The position numbers and the translations under genes were made by a program. A DNA stretch of 64,000 nt. Source: Zoogloea oleivorans (GTDB lineage: Bacteria; Pseudomonadota; Gammaproteobacteria; Burkholderiales; Rhodocyclaceae). The notes beneath the pieces were generated by a model, which worked only from the letters and a program-made list of their open reading frames with translations, was not told the origin of the DNA and made no database searches. The stretch lies in NCBI GenBank assembly GCA_030157785.1, contig JAOAUC010000016.1:19567-83566 (forward strand), written 5' to 3'. Positions 17,028 through 26,380 of the stretch are shown here, piece after piece; the stretch's first letter is position 1; every line of letters starts with the position of its first letter.

Positions 17028-18053
17028 ATGACCCCGCTGAAAACCCTGGCCGCCCTCCTCGCCGGCGCAACCCTGCTGAACGCCCCGGCTTTTGCCGCCG
17101 ACACCGAGCTGAACCTGTACACCGCCCGCCACTACCAGACCGACGAAGCGCTCTACAGCAACTTCACCGCCAAGACCGGCATCAAGATCAACCGCATCGA
17201 GGGCAAGGAAGACGAGCTCCTCGAACGCATCCGCAACGAAGGCGCCAACAGCCCGGCCGACGTCTTCATCACCGTCGATGCCGCCCGCCTGGCTGCCGCC
17301 GACGCTGCCGGCGTGTTTTCACCGGTGAAATCCGAACTGCTCAAGACGGCCATCCCGGCCCACCTGCACGCCGAACGCTGGTTCTCCTTCTCGACCCGCG
17401 CCCGCGTCATCGTCTACAACAAGCTCGACGTGAAACCCGACCAGGTCCGCAACTACGAAGACCTCGCCAACCCGGCCCTCAAGGGCAAGGTGTGCACCCG
17501 CTCCGGCAGCCACCCCTACAACCTGTCCCTCGGCGCCGCGCTGATCCAGCACATCGGCGCCGCCAAGACCGAAGAATGGGCCAAGGGCCTGGTAGCCAAC
17601 TTCGCCCGCGCCCCCAAGGGCGGCGACACCGACCAGATCAAGGCCGTCGGCGCCGGCGAATGCGGTGTGGCACTGGTGAACTCCTACTACCTGGCGCGCA
17701 TGTTCAAGTCCGACAAGCCGGACGACCGCAAGGCCGTCGAGCGCATCGGCGTGGTGTGGCCCAACCAGGCCAGCTACGGCACCCACATCAACGTTTCCGG
17801 CGGTGGCATGCTCAAGTACGCGCCGCACAAGGAAGCTGCAGTGAAATTCCTCGAATACCTGGCCTCCCCCGACGCACAGAATTACTTTGCCAACGGCAAC
17901 AACGAATGGCCGGTAGTCACCGGCGTGAAGATCACCAACCGCGGTCTCGAAGCCCTGGGCGGCAACTTCAAGGCCGACACCCTGCCCGTCGGCAAGCTCG
18001 CCGACACGGTGGTCGAAGCGCAGAAGATCTTCGACCGGGCCGGCTTCCGCTAA
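17028..18053 (+). CDS. Periplasmic ferric-iron-binding protein (FutA/AfuA type)
   Basis: This 341-residue exported binding protein has a signal peptide (PAFAAD) and ELNLYTARHYQTDEALYSNF at the start of lobe 1, typical of Fe3+ ABC importers. Candidate iron ligands include the conserved Tyr residues in YTARHYQTDE and the pair in LVNSYYLARMF. The substrate class is Fe3+. No permease or ATPase gene follows, so its transporter is elsewhere. A Fur-like site and promoter lie upstream, and a siderophore receptor gene lies downstream, consistent with iron control. Confidence 0.88.
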   Translation: MTPLKTLAALLAGATLLNAPAFAADTELNLYTARHYQTDEALYSNFTAKTGIKINRIEGKEDELLERIRNEGANSPADVFITVDAARLAAADAAGVFSPVKSELLKTAIPAHLHAERWFSFSTRARVIVYNKLDVKPDQVRNYEDLANPALKGKVCTRSGSHPYNLSLGAALIQHIGAAKTEEWAKGLVANFARAPKGGDTDQIKAVGAGECGVALVNSYYLARMFKSDKPDDRKAVERIGVVWPNQASYGTHINVSGGGMLKYAPHKEAAVKFLEYLASPDAQNYFANGNNEWPVVTGVKITNRGLEALGGNFKADTLPVGKLADTVVEAQKIFDRAGFR

Positions 18054-18065
18054 GAATCAGGCCCC

Positions 18066-18110
18066 GCGATGCCGCAGGGAACGCCTCTGCGAACTCACCT
18101 GCGGCATCGC
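18066..18110. other. Long perfect hairpin after the iron-binding protein gene
   Basis: A 13-bp exact inverted repeat, GCGATGCCGCAGG (18066-18078) with CCTGCGGCATCGC (18098-18110), has a 19-nt loop and no T-run. It sits between the stop of the iron-binding protein gene and the next promoter. It could be a processing or attenuation structure. Confidence 0.4.
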
Positions 18111-18121
18111 ACAAAATACAA

Positions 18122-18150
18122 TTGCGAATCACTCTCATTAACATTACAAT
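18122..18150 (+). promoter_or_regulatory. Promoter with embedded Fur-like operator
   Basis: TTGCGA (18122-18127), a 17-bp spacer and TACAAT (18145-18150) form a good sigma-70 promoter. The element TGCGAATCACTCTCA (18123-18137) overlaps the -35 and spacer; its complement reads like a classical Fur box (AATGAGAGTGATTCGCA). It is placed to repress the TonB receptor gene in iron sufficiency. Confidence 0.55.
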
Positions 18151-18261
18151 TGTTACCAGATCCTACGGGCAAGCCAGCCACTCGCTAGCCAAGCCAGCCA
18201 GCCTCAGGTCGTGAATCCCAACAGTCCCGCATCGCGGGCGCATTCATTCCAGGAGGCTCCC

Positions 18262-20556
18262 TTGGCTCACAAGAAAATCCGTCGCTGCCACCCGGCAGCC
18301 AGCCGTCACCGATCCCCGGCCGCTCAGGTCGCACCCACCATCGCCAGCGCTGCCGAAAAATCCGTGCTCCCCCTCGGCGCGATGATGTTCGCTGCCTCGA
18401 TGGGCGCCTGGGCGCAAACATCCGCCCCCGAAACGGACGACACCAAAACCCTCAAGGCCGTGGTCGTCAAGGCCACCGCCGAAGCCGAGCCCCAGGGCAA
18501 GGACAGCCTGCGCACCACCACCACGCGCATCGGCAAGGGCAAGCAGCAACTCCGCGACATTCCCCAGTCGGTCACCGTGGTCACCGAAAAACTGCTGGAC
18601 GACCGCAAGATCGACACGGTGAAGGAAGCCCTCAAGATGACCTCGGGCATCACCTTCCTGGCGGCCGAAGGCGGCGAGGAAGACCTGCGTCTGCGCGGTT
18701 TCCCCGTCAACACCACGGGCGATCTGTTCATCGACGGCATGCGCGACCCGGCCTTCTACGACCGCGACACCTTCAACATGGACCGCATCGAAGTGCTGCG
18801 CGGTTCCGCCTCGATGCTCTTCGGCCGCGGCTCCACCGGCGGCGCGGTCAACCAGGTCAGCAAACAGGCCCGCCTCATCGACCAGAACCAGGTGGACGTC
18901 ACCCTGGGCAGCTACCAGTACCGCCGCGTGGTGGCCGACGTTAACGTGAAGACCGGCGACGACTCGGCCCTGCGCATCAACGCCATGCGCACCGTCGCCG
19001 ACAACAACGGCGCCGGCACCAGCCTCGACAAATACGGCTTTGCCGCCGACTACCGCTGGGGCATCGGCACCCGGGACGAGTTCGAGGTGGGCTTCTTCTA
19101 TCTGAACAACGACAACGGCATCAACTATGGCCTGCCCTACGTGCGCAAAAGCGCCACCAATGCGGCACTGACCACCATTCCGGTGGACCCGTCCAGCTAT
19201 TACGGCCTCTCCAGCGACTACAACCACGGCTCGGCCGGCTACGCCAGCTTTGCCCACACCCACCGTTTCTCGAGCGACACCGAACTGGTCACCAAAATCC
19301 GCAAGGGCGACTTCAACCGCGACCAGCGCGCCAGCACCGTGCGCATTGCCGGCGCGGCACTCCAGCCCGGCGGCATTGCCGCCACCCGCGAGAACTTCAG
19401 CAGCGCCACCGTGCTCAACCGCAACACCCAGAACAAGATCCAGAGCATGGAGAACCTGTTCGCCCAGAGCGACCTGTCCACCAAGTTCGAAGCGCTGGGG
19501 CTCAAACATCAAGTGCTGACCGGCGCCGATTTCGCCTGGGAAAAGAAGATCGTCCGCCAGGCCCGCAACGCGGCCCAGGGCGGCATCGACATCACCAAGC
19601 CCACCACCACCATCGGCGCCGGCGGCGGAGGCCGGGTGGACGAAACAGCCCGCATCATCGTCAAGAGCAGCGAATTCGAGAGCATCTCCGCCGGCGTCTA
19701 TGCGCAGGATCTGGTCCAGCTGACCGAGCACTGGAAGGTGCTTGCCGGCCTGCGCTACGACGGCATGTCGGCGCAGTACGACACCTTCAACCTGGCCACC
19801 AGCGCCGTCACCAACTACCAGCAGTCCATCTACAAGGCGAGCCAGCGTTTCGGCGTGCTCTACCAGCCGAGCGACCGTCACTCCTTCCACCTCTCTTACG
19901 GCACCTCGTTCAACACCTCCGGCGACACCTACTCGTACAGCGCGCAAAACGTTAACACGCCGCCCGAGAAGAGCATGAACCTGGAACTCGGCGCCAAGAT
20001 CGACTCCGCCGACCGCCGCATGAGCAGCCGCTTCGCCCTCTTCCGCGGGGTCAAGCTCAACGAGCGCAACACCGACCCGCTGCTCAACATCGCCGTGCTG
20101 TCCGGCAAGCGCCACGCCACCGGCTTTGAAACCGACCTGGTCGGCAAGATCACCCCGCGCTGGGAAGTCTTCGGCTCCTACACGTGGATCTGGGACGCCG
20201 AGATCGACAAGGGTGCAGAAGGAGCCGAAGGCGAAGGCCGCCGTCCGTCGCTGATCCCCAAGCACCAGGGCAACATCTGGAGCACCTATCAGGTCACCGA
20301 AAGACTGCGCGCCGGTGCCGGAGCCAACGCCCGCACCAAGATGACCCCCAACCGCAACCCGGTAAACCTCTACTCCGACGGCTACGTCACCTACGACGCC
20401 ATGGCCGAGTACGAAGCCATTACCGACAAGCTGACCCTCAAGGCCAACCTGATCAACCTGACCAACAAGTTCTACGCCGACTCGCTATACGCCAACGGGC
20501 ATTACGTCCCGGGCGCCGGCCGAACCTTCTACCTGACCGCCAGCCTGAAGTTCTGA
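18262..20556 (+). CDS. TonB-dependent siderophore receptor (Fiu-like)
   Basis: This 764-residue outer-membrane receptor has an extended signal region (cleavage near GAWAQ), a plug domain with LRDIPQSVTVVTEKLLDDR and the DRIEVLRGSASMLFGRGSTGGAVNQVSK block, then a 22-strand barrel ending NGHYVPGAGRTFYLTASLKF with a C-terminal Phe. It resembles Fiu/PiuA-type catecholate receptors. TTG 18262 is chosen because AGGAGG at 18251-18256 sits 5 bp upstream; the open frame from 18211 lacks a ribosome site. The gene follows a Fur-like promoter and is followed by a PiuC-like dioxygenase gene, a common pairing. Confidence 0.92.
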   Translation: MAHKKIRRCHPAASRHRSPAAQVAPTIASAAEKSVLPLGAMMFAASMGAWAQTSAPETDDTKTLKAVVVKATAEAEPQGKDSLRTTTTRIGKGKQQLRDIPQSVTVVTEKLLDDRKIDTVKEALKMTSGITFLAAEGGEEDLRLRGFPVNTTGDLFIDGMRDPAFYDRDTFNMDRIEVLRGSASMLFGRGSTGGAVNQVSKQARLIDQNQVDVTLGSYQYRRVVADVNVKTGDDSALRINAMRTVADNNGAGTSLDKYGFAADYRWGIGTRDEFEVGFFYLNNDNGINYGLPYVRKSATNAALTTIPVDPSSYYGLSSDYNHGSAGYASFAHTHRFSSDTELVTKIRKGDFNRDQRASTVRIAGAALQPGGIAATRENFSSATVLNRNTQNKIQSMENLFAQSDLSTKFEALGLKHQVLTGADFAWEKKIVRQARNAAQGGIDITKPTTTIGAGGGGRVDETARIIVKSSEFESISAGVYAQDLVQLTEHWKVLAGLRYDGMSAQYDTFNLATSAVTNYQQSIYKASQRFGVLYQPSDRHSFHLSYGTSFNTSGDTYSYSAQNVNTPPEKSMNLELGAKIDSADRRMSSRFALFRGVKLNERNTDPLLNIAVLSGKRHATGFETDLVGKITPRWEVFGSYTWIWDAEIDKGAEGAEGEGRRPSLIPKHQGNIWSTYQVTERLRAGAGANARTKMTPNRNPVNLYSDGYVTYDAMAEYEAITDKLTLKANLINLTNKFYADSLYANGHYVPGAGRTFYLTASLKF

Positions 20557-20562
20557 TGAACA

Positions 20563-20603
20563 GCGAGGGGCACGGCCGACACAGCCGTGCCCCTCGCGCT
20601 TTT
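20563..20603 (+). terminator. Strong intrinsic terminator after the receptor gene
   Basis: A perfect 14-bp stem, GCGAGGGGCACGGC (20563-20576) with GCCGTGCCCCTCGC (20584-20597), is followed by GCTTTT. Read-through may still reach the dioxygenase gene 14 bp later. Confidence 0.88.
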
Positions 20604-20616
20604 CCCCTTCGACACC

Positions 20617-21297
20617 ATGCTCCTGCAGATCCCCGACATCCTCACGCCCGATGAAGTCCGTCAGGCCCGCCAGTTGCTCACCGACGCCCCGTGGGCCGAC
20701 GGCCGGGACAGCGCCGGCCCCCAGGCCGCCCAGGTGAAGAACAACCAGCAATTGCCCCACGACTGCGCCGCCGCCACAACCATCCGCCAACTGGTGCTGC
20801 GCGGCGTCGAGCGGCATCCGTTGTTCCTCACCGCCGCGCTGCCCAAAAAGATCTTCACCCCGCGGGTCAATCGCTACGGTGGCGACACGCCCTATTACGG
20901 TGCCCACGTGGACAACGCCATCCGCTTCACCGGCGACGGCGAACGGGTGCGCACCGACGTGTCGTGCACCGTCTTTCTGTCCGACCCCGACGAATACGAC
21001 GGTGGCGAACTGCAGGTGCAGGACACCTACGGCTCCCGCGGCGTCAAGCTGCCCGCCGGCCACGCCGTGCTCTACCCCGGCACGAGCATCCACCAGGTCA
21101 CGCCGGTCATCCGTGGCCAGCGCATCGCCTGCTTCTTCTGGATTGAAAGCATGGTGAGGAGCGACGAGCAGCGCCGCCTGCTCTTCGATCTCGACATGGC
21201 CCTGATGCGCCTGCGCGAAAAACACGGAGAATGCGACGAAGCCGTGGCCATCACCGGCACGTATCACAACCTCCTGCGCATGTGGGCCGACACCTGA
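20617..21297 (+). CDS. piuC: PKHD-type Fe(II)/2-oxoglutarate dioxygenase, PiuC-like
   Basis: This 226-residue cytoplasmic protein has the double-stranded beta-helix iron site His97-x-Asp99 ([10 protein letters not shown]) and His159 (TSIHQVTPV), with Arg169 (GQRIACFFW) for 2-oxoglutarate. Length and motifs match PiuC/YbiX, a family linked to iron-siderophore uptake whose substrate is unsettled. ATG 20617 follows the receptor terminator closely, and the FMN dehydrogenase gene starts 5 bp after its stop. Confidence 0.9.
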   Translation: MLLQIPDILTPDEVRQARQLLTDAPWADGRDSAGPQAAQVKNNQQLPHDCAAATTIRQLVLRGVERHPLFLTAALPKKIFTPRVNRYGGDTPYYGAHVDNAIRFTGDGERVRTDVSCTVFLSDPDEYDGGELQVQDTYGSRGVKLPAGHAVLYPGTSIHQVTPVIRGQRIACFFWIESMVRSDEQRRLLFDLDMALMRLREKHGECDEAVAITGTYHNLLRMWADT

Positions 21298-21302
21298 CAC
21301 CC

Positions 21303-22415
21303 ATGACCGCTCCCGCCATTGCCACCCTGCCCCCCGGAGTCGTCACCCTCGGCGACCACGAAGCCCACGCCCGCACCCTGCTCGACGCCAACGCCTGGGC
21401 CTACTTTGCCGGCGGCGCGGCTGACGAAACCACCGTGCAGGACAACCGCTACGCGTGGAGCGACATCCGCCTGCACCCGCGCATCCTGCGGCCGGTGGCC
21501 GGCGGGCATACCCGGGTCAGCCTGCTTGGCCGCAGCCTCGCCCACCCCATCCTGCTCGCCCCGGTGGCCTACCAGCGCATGGCCCACCCGGACGGCGAAC
21601 TGGCCACCGCGGTTGCCGCCTCTGCCCAGGAGGCCGGCCTCGTCCTCAGCACCCAGGCCAGCACGCCCCTCGAGGCCGTCGCCGACGCCATCCGCGACGA
21701 CCCCGACCGCGGCCCCCTGTGGTTCCAGCTCTACCTGCAGCACGACCGCGGCTTCAACCTCGAACTCGTCCGCCGCGCCGAAGCCGCCGGCTACGAAGCC
21801 CTCGTCCTCACCGTGGACGCCCCCTGCAACGGCGCCCGCGACCGCGAACGGCGGGCCGGCTTCCGGCTGCCGCCCGGCATCTCGGCCGTCAACCTGGCCA
21901 GCCTGCCACCACGCCTGGCCCGCGCCCTGGCCCCCGGCCAGAGCGCCCTCTTCGACGACCTGCTGCTCGACGCCCCCACCTGGGACGACATTGCCTGGCT
22001 GCAGACCAACACCCGCCTGCCGGTGATCCTCAAGGGCGTGCTCGACCCCGACGACGCCCGCGAGGCAGCACGCATGCAGCTTGGCGGCATCATCGTCTCC
22101 AACCACGGCGGCCGCACCCTCGACACGGTCTTGCCCACCGCCCGAGTGCTGCCGCACATCGCCGAAGCCCTCGCCGGCAGCCTCCCGCTGCTGGTGGATG
22201 GCGGCATCCGTCGCGGCACCGACGTGCTCAAAGCCATGGCCCTTGGCGCCAGCGCGGTACTGGTCGGCCGGCCCTACATCTACGGCCTCGCCAACGCCGG
22301 CGCGCTCGGCGTCGCCCACGTCATCCGCCTGCTGCGCGACGAGCTGGAAATTGCGATGGCACTGAGTGGATGCAAAACGCTGGATGCGATTCCGGCGGGG
22401 CTGGTAAAGCCGTAA
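21303..22415 (+). CDS. FMN-dependent alpha-hydroxy-acid dehydrogenase
   Basis: This 370-residue TIM-barrel flavoenzyme is of the lactate dehydrogenase/glycolate oxidase family. FMN-binding LAPVAYQRMAHPDGE, the LTVDAP strand, the catalytic Lys in LPVILKGVL, the active-site His-Arg pair in SNHGGRTLD and the phosphate-binding VDGGIRRGTDVLKA and VLVGRPYIYGLA are all present. It should oxidise a 2-hydroxy acid such as L-lactate or glycolate. No transmembrane segment is seen, which favours a cytoplasmic oxidase-like form. It is coupled to the PiuC-like gene and converges on the LysR gene. Confidence 0.9.
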   Translation: MTAPAIATLPPGVVTLGDHEAHARTLLDANAWAYFAGGAADETTVQDNRYAWSDIRLHPRILRPVAGGHTRVSLLGRSLAHPILLAPVAYQRMAHPDGELATAVAASAQEAGLVLSTQASTPLEAVADAIRDDPDRGPLWFQLYLQHDRGFNLELVRRAEAAGYEALVLTVDAPCNGARDRERRAGFRLPPGISAVNLASLPPRLARALAPGQSALFDDLLLDAPTWDDIAWLQTNTRLPVILKGVLDPDDAREAARMQLGGIIVSNHGGRTLDTVLPTARVLPHIAEALAGSLPLLVDGGIRRGTDVLKAMALGASAVLVGRPYIYGLANAGALGVAHVIRLLRDELEIAMALSGCKTLDAIPAGLVKP

Positions 22416-22451
22416 GCGTCGGCCGGCCCGAAGTCCGGCCCGCAGAATTTC

Positions 22452-23375
22452 CTACCAGGGCGCCGGGCCATCCGTGCCCTCCGGCCGAAAGCCCGCAAAG
22501 CGCTCCGCCAGAAAATCGATGAACACCCGCACCTTGGCCGACAAATGGTGGCGCTGCGGGTACACCGCGTGGATGTCCCCCGACGCCCCCACCCACGGCG
22601 CCAGCACGCGCACCAGCTGGCCGCTGCGCAGGTAGGGCGCCACATCCCATTCGGAGCGCAGCAGGATGCCGTGGCCGGCCAGCGCCCAGTCCACCGCCAC
22701 TTCGCCGTGGTTGCTGCTCAGCGCGCCGCGCACCTTCACCGTCAGCTGGCGCGGCCCGTCCACCAGCGCCCAACTGTTGAAAGCCCGGGTGTTCTCACGG
22801 ATCACGATGCACTGATGCGCAGCCAGCTCGCGGGGCTCGAGCGGCACGCCCCGCTCGGCCAGATAGGCCGGCGCCGCGCACAGCAGGCGCCGGTTGCCGG
22901 CGATCTTGCGGGCCAGCACCCGCGCATCCGGTGGCGGGCCGAAGCAGATGCCCACATCCATCGCCGTCGCGGTGAGATCGAGGGCCTTGTCGGTGAGCTG
23001 CAGAATCACCTCCACGTCCGGGTAAAGGCGTGCAAAGTCGGCAATCACCGGGCCCAGATGGCGCCGCCCGAAGCCAAAGGTGGCATTGATGCGCAACAGC
23101 CCGCGCGGCGCCTCGCGGCTGGCGGCAAGGCTGCGCTCCAGTTGCTCTATTTCATGCAGGATGCGCCCGCCCTCGTCCAGGTAGCGCTCGCCCTCCGGCG
23201 TCAGGCTCTGGCGGCGGGTCGTACGGTTGAGCAGACGTACCCCCAGGCGTGCCTCCAGGGCGGCCAGGCGACGGCTCACCGCCGGCGGCGTCACGCCCAG
23301 TTCGGCGGCGGCGGCAGCCAGACTGGCACTGCGGGCCAGCAGCGCAAAGAAGGCCAGATCGGATGCGTCCTGCAT
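22452..23375 (-). CDS. LysR-family transcriptional regulator
   Basis: This 307-residue protein has an N-terminal winged helix (FFALLARSASLAAAAAELGV, then SRRLAALEARLGVRLLNRTTR) and a periplasmic-binding-like effector domain (about 90-290), ending VFIDFLAERFAGF. It belongs to the subgroup with NRTTRRQSLTPEGERYL. It is divergent from the TSUP transporter gene with 65 bp between starts, so that gene is its likely target. It converges on the FMN dehydrogenase gene. The inducer is unknown. Confidence 0.9.
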   Translation of the reverse strand: MQDASDLAFFALLARSASLAAAAAELGVTPPAVSRRLAALEARLGVRLLNRTTRRQSLTPEGERYLDEGGRILHEIEQLERSLAASREAPRGLLRINATFGFGRRHLGPVIADFARLYPDVEVILQLTDKALDLTATAMDVGICFGPPPDARVLARKIAGNRRLLCAAPAYLAERGVPLEPRELAAHQCIVIRENTRAFNSWALVDGPRQLTVKVRGALSSNHGEVAVDWALAGHGILLRSEWDVAPYLRSGQLVRVLAPWVGASGDIHAVYPQRHHLSAKVRVFIDFLAERFAGFRPEGTDGPAPW

Positions 23376-23440
23376 TCGTGTGTTTTAGTACCGAATAAAA
23401 TTAACTTCGGCGCATTGTAGCAATCCGGCAGATCCCTATC

Positions 23441-24247
23441 ATGACCACTCGATCCGCCTTCACACGCCCCTCCATGCCCGTGCTTTTCAGCCTCCTCGAA
23501 CACCTCCCCGCTCTCGCCGTCGGTGCCGCCCTCGGCTTCTTCGGCGGCATGTTCGGCATAGGCGGCGGCATCATCGCCATTCCCATGTTCGTCATCGGCT
23601 ACGGCATGGACCAGCCGCTGGCCCAGGGCACGGCGCTGGTGATGATGGTGCCCAACCTGCTGGTCGGCTGGTGGCGCTACAGCCAGCGTCACCCGGTTCC
23701 GGTCGGCCGGGCGCTGGCCATTGGCGCGCTGGCCGCGGCCACCACCTGGTTCACCGCCCGCTTCGCCAACGCCCTCGATCCGCTGACCCTGAAGGCCATC
23801 TTCGCCGTCTTTCTGCTCGTGCTGGCGATCCACATGCTGGCCCGCCGCCGGGCGCAGGGCACCGAGCCCGCGCTAAAGGTCGCGCCGCGCTTCATACCAC
23901 TGGTGGGGCTGCTCGGGGGGAGCTGCATGGGGCTGCTGGGGGTGGGCGGCGGGCTGGTCGCCACCCCCTTGCTCAGCGGCATCTTCGGCCTGCGCCAGAC
24001 GGTCGCCCAGGCCTTCGCGCTGGCCCTGGTCGCCCCCAGTTCGGTGATCGCCCTGATCGCCTACGCCAACGCCCAGCGGGTGGACTGGGCACTGGGCCTG
24101 CCGATGGCGGCCAGCGGCCTGTTCACCGTGTCGGCAGGCGTGGCCTTCGCCCATCGCCTGCCCGAAAAAAAGATGCGTACGGCCTTCGCGTGGATGGTGC
24201 TGCTCACCGCCATCTGGTTGCTGGTGAGCCCACTGCTACTGCGCTGA
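23441..24247 (+). CDS. TSUP-family membrane transporter (TauE/SafE)
   Basis: This 268-residue integral membrane protein has about eight transmembrane helices and the duplicated family signature (GFFGGMFGIGGGIIAIP in the first half, SCMGLLGVGGGLVATPLL in the second). TSUP proteins move sulfite, sulfonates or organic acids. ATG 23441 and ATG 23474 are both possible. The substrate cannot be assigned; regulation by the divergent LysR protein is likely. Confidence 0.88.
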   Translation: MTTRSAFTRPSMPVLFSLLEHLPALAVGAALGFFGGMFGIGGGIIAIPMFVIGYGMDQPLAQGTALVMMVPNLLVGWWRYSQRHPVPVGRALAIGALAAATTWFTARFANALDPLTLKAIFAVFLLVLAIHMLARRRAQGTEPALKVAPRFIPLVGLLGGSCMGLLGVGGGLVATPLLSGIFGLRQTVAQAFALALVAPSSVIALIAYANAQRVDWALGLPMAASGLFTVSAGVAFAHRLPEKKMRTAFAWMVLLTAIWLLVSPLLLR

Positions 24248-24267
24248 CGCGCAAGCACCACAAAGCC

Positions 24268-26295
24268 TTACAGGCGCAGGCGCGCCACTTCGTTTTCGAG
24301 CTCGCGGGCCACGCTCAGCAGTTCGTCGGCCTGGCCGCGGTTGGTATCAGCCGACTGGCTGGTCTCGGCCACCGAACGGGCCACCGATTCGATACCGCTC
24401 GAAATGGCATGGCTGGCCTGGCTCTGCTCGCGGGTGGCGCGGGCAATGTCGGCCACCGCGCCGGAAGTCCGCTCGGCCCGTTCGTGAATGGCCTGCAAGG
24501 CGCTTTCCACCTTGCGCGAGGCCGCCACGTTGCGATCCACCTGCTCCACTGCCCGCCGCGCCGAACCGGCCACCGACGCCACACCCTCCTGAATGCTGTT
24601 GAGGATGGTGTCGATCAGCGCCGCCGACTTGCCCGACTGCTCGGCCAGCTTGCGCACCTCGTCGGCCACCACGGCAAAGCCGCGGCCCTGCTCGCCAGCC
24701 CGTGCCGCCTCGATGGCTGCATTGAGGGCGAGCAGATTCGTCTGGTCGGAAATGTCGCGAATCGCGTTGAGCACCCGGTGGATCTCGGCCGATTGCTGGC
24801 CCAGCTCTTCCACCTGGGCGGCCGCGTCCTGCACCGTGCGGGCTGTCTGATTGAGCTGCTCGATGGTTTCATGCACGGTGCTGACCCCCTCCTGCACCGA
24901 TTCGGCCGTCTCGCGGGTGAGCTCAAGGGCGTGGGCTGCATTGCCGGCCACCTGCTCGACGCTGCTGCTCAGTTGCTCGGTCGTCCCCGCCATCGCGCTG
25001 GCCGAATCGCTCTGCTGACGGGTCGCGTCACCGAGCACCCGGGACGAGGCCGACATGCTGCCGGCGGTGCGCTGCAGGTGGTCGCTGGTCTGGCGAATGC
25101 TGCCGGCCAGGGTGCGCATGGATTCAGCAGCGCTGTTGATGCTGTTGCCGATCAGGTCGATTTCGTTGCGGCTGGCGGCATCTACCTCGGCCCGCACCGA
25201 CAGGTCACCGTTGCCAAAGCGCGACACCAGCATGGCCAGATGTGCCAGGGGGCTGAGGCGCTGACGCAGGAAGAAGGCCAGGGCCAGCACCAGCGCGGCA
25301 CCGCAGCCCATGGCCAGCAGGGCGATCTTGTTGCGCAGATCGGAGGACTCTTCGACAAACTCATCCACCCACGAGCCCGTTGCCACCAGCCAGTGCAGGC
25401 CGGGCAGTTCACGCACCACCACCATCTTGTCCCTCTCGGCGCCCGGCTCGCCCCACTTGTAAGTGAGCGTGCCGTTCTTCTTCTCAACCAGGCTATTGAC
25501 GATGCCGCTCAGGCGCGGGTCCATGTCGGCCAGCACCTTGCCTTCCAGCGTGGGGTGATAGATGAAGCGCACGTCCTTCGCGTCGCCCGAGGGTACCGAC
25601 ACGATATACGGGTAGCCGGTCTTGCCAACCTTGATACCGGCCAGCTTTTCCTTGATCAGCTTGACGTTGCTCTCGGCATCCACACGCATGGTGACCGCCC
25701 CGATCACTTTGCCCGACGCATCCTTGAGCGGCGTGGCCGCCAGCACGAACATCTTGCCGTTGCGCTCCAGCGAGCCCAGGAAGGGTTTGCCGGTGAGCAG
25801 GATCGACGGGTACGCCCCGTTGTCATCCACCACCTCGCCGTGGCGGGGGTTGCCCTGCTTGTCCTTGAGCATCGTGGCGGCGCGGTAGAAGCGCTCGCCC
25901 TTCCTCACCAGGAAGGCCGGCTCCCGGTCATGATGGAGCTTGGCGTAGGTGCTCAGCAAACTCACATTGCCATTGAGCACCTGGGTGCCGATGGCGAGCT
26001 CGGGCACCGTGTTGGGCCCCAGCGTGGTTTCGGTGCCGGTCAGCCGCGGCTGACCATCGAAGGTTTCCAGATACTGCGCCACGGCATCCTCGGCCCGCCG
26101 CTCGAGGGCATTCTGGGCATAGGCCAGCATGTTGATGGTCATGTCGGCCTGCAGAGCCAGAGACTCCTCGGCCTTGGCCAGCGCGTTCTGGCGCGACAGG
26201 ATGGCAACGGTGGTAACCAGGATGGCCACCATCAGGGTGACGCCGAGGGTACACAGCAGTACGACCTGCTGGACGATAGGTTTTCTTTTGAGCAC
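24268..26295 (-). CDS. Methyl-accepting chemotaxis protein, Cache sensor
   Basis: This 675-residue chemoreceptor has TM1 at about 10-33 and a large periplasmic double-Cache region (about 35-320) with [29 protein letters not shown] and [23 protein letters not shown]2 is at about 325-345, then HAMP and a long coiled-coil signalling domain whose hairpin tip reads [20 protein letters not shown]. No CheR-binding pentapeptide is seen at the C-terminus. The ligand is unknown. It is transcribed away from the TSUP gene's 3' end with a 20-bp gap. Confidence 0.93.
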   Translation of the reverse strand: MLKRKPIVQQVVLLCTLGVTLMVAILVTTVAILSRQNALAKAEESLALQADMTINMLAYAQNALERRAEDAVAQYLETFDGQPRLTGTETTLGPNTVPELAIGTQVLNGNVSLLSTYAKLHHDREPAFLVRKGERFYRAATMLKDKQGNPRHGEVVDDNGAYPSILLTGKPFLGSLERNGKMFVLAATPLKDASGKVIGAVTMRVDAESNVKLIKEKLAGIKVGKTGYPYIVSVPSGDAKDVRFIYHPTLEGKVLADMDPRLSGIVNSLVEKKNGTLTYKWGEPGAERDKMVVVRELPGLHWLVATGSWVDEFVEESSDLRNKIALLAMGCGAALVLALAFFLRQRLSPLAHLAMLVSRFGNGDLSVRAEVDAASRNEIDLIGNSINSAAESMRTLAGSIRQTSDHLQRTAGSMSASSRVLGDATRQQSDSASAMAGTTEQLSSSVEQVAGNAAHALELTRETAESVQEGVSTVHETIEQLNQTARTVQDAAAQVEELGQQSAEIHRVLNAIRDISDQTNLLALNAAIEAARAGEQGRGFAVVADEVRKLAEQSGKSAALIDTILNSIQEGVASVAGSARRAVEQVDRNVAASRKVESALQAIHERAERTSGAVADIARATREQSQASHAISSGIESVARSVAETSQSADTNRGQADELLSVARELENEVARLRL

Positions 26296-26320
26296 TTTTA
26301 TTATTCTCGAGAAGCCGCCC

Positions 26321-26348
26321 GGTGCGGATACCTTCCGGTATCGGCACC
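26321..26348 (-). terminator. Hairpin between PHA depolymerase and chemoreceptor genes
   Basis: Near-perfect 12-bp arms (26321-26332 and 26337-26348, one mismatch, core GATACC/GGTATC) surround a TTCC loop, just past the depolymerase stop. There is no immediate T-run, so efficiency is uncertain. Confidence 0.4.
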
Positions 26349-26380
26349 ATGCCGCCCAGCTTGAGCAATAAGCGCTCTAC

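Noticed and set aside
18244..20265. 673-codon minus-strand frame opposite the siderophore receptor
   Set aside because: Gly/Ala/Val-rich antisense shadow with no start or motif.
22421..22440. Terminator GGCCGG/CCGGCC after the FMN dehydrogenase gene
   Set aside because: Short 6-bp stem without a T-run; not distinguishable from background in this GC-rich DNA.
23671..26364. 897-codon plus-strand frame spanning TSUP and the chemoreceptor
   Set aside because: It crosses two real genes out of frame or antisense and has no domain.
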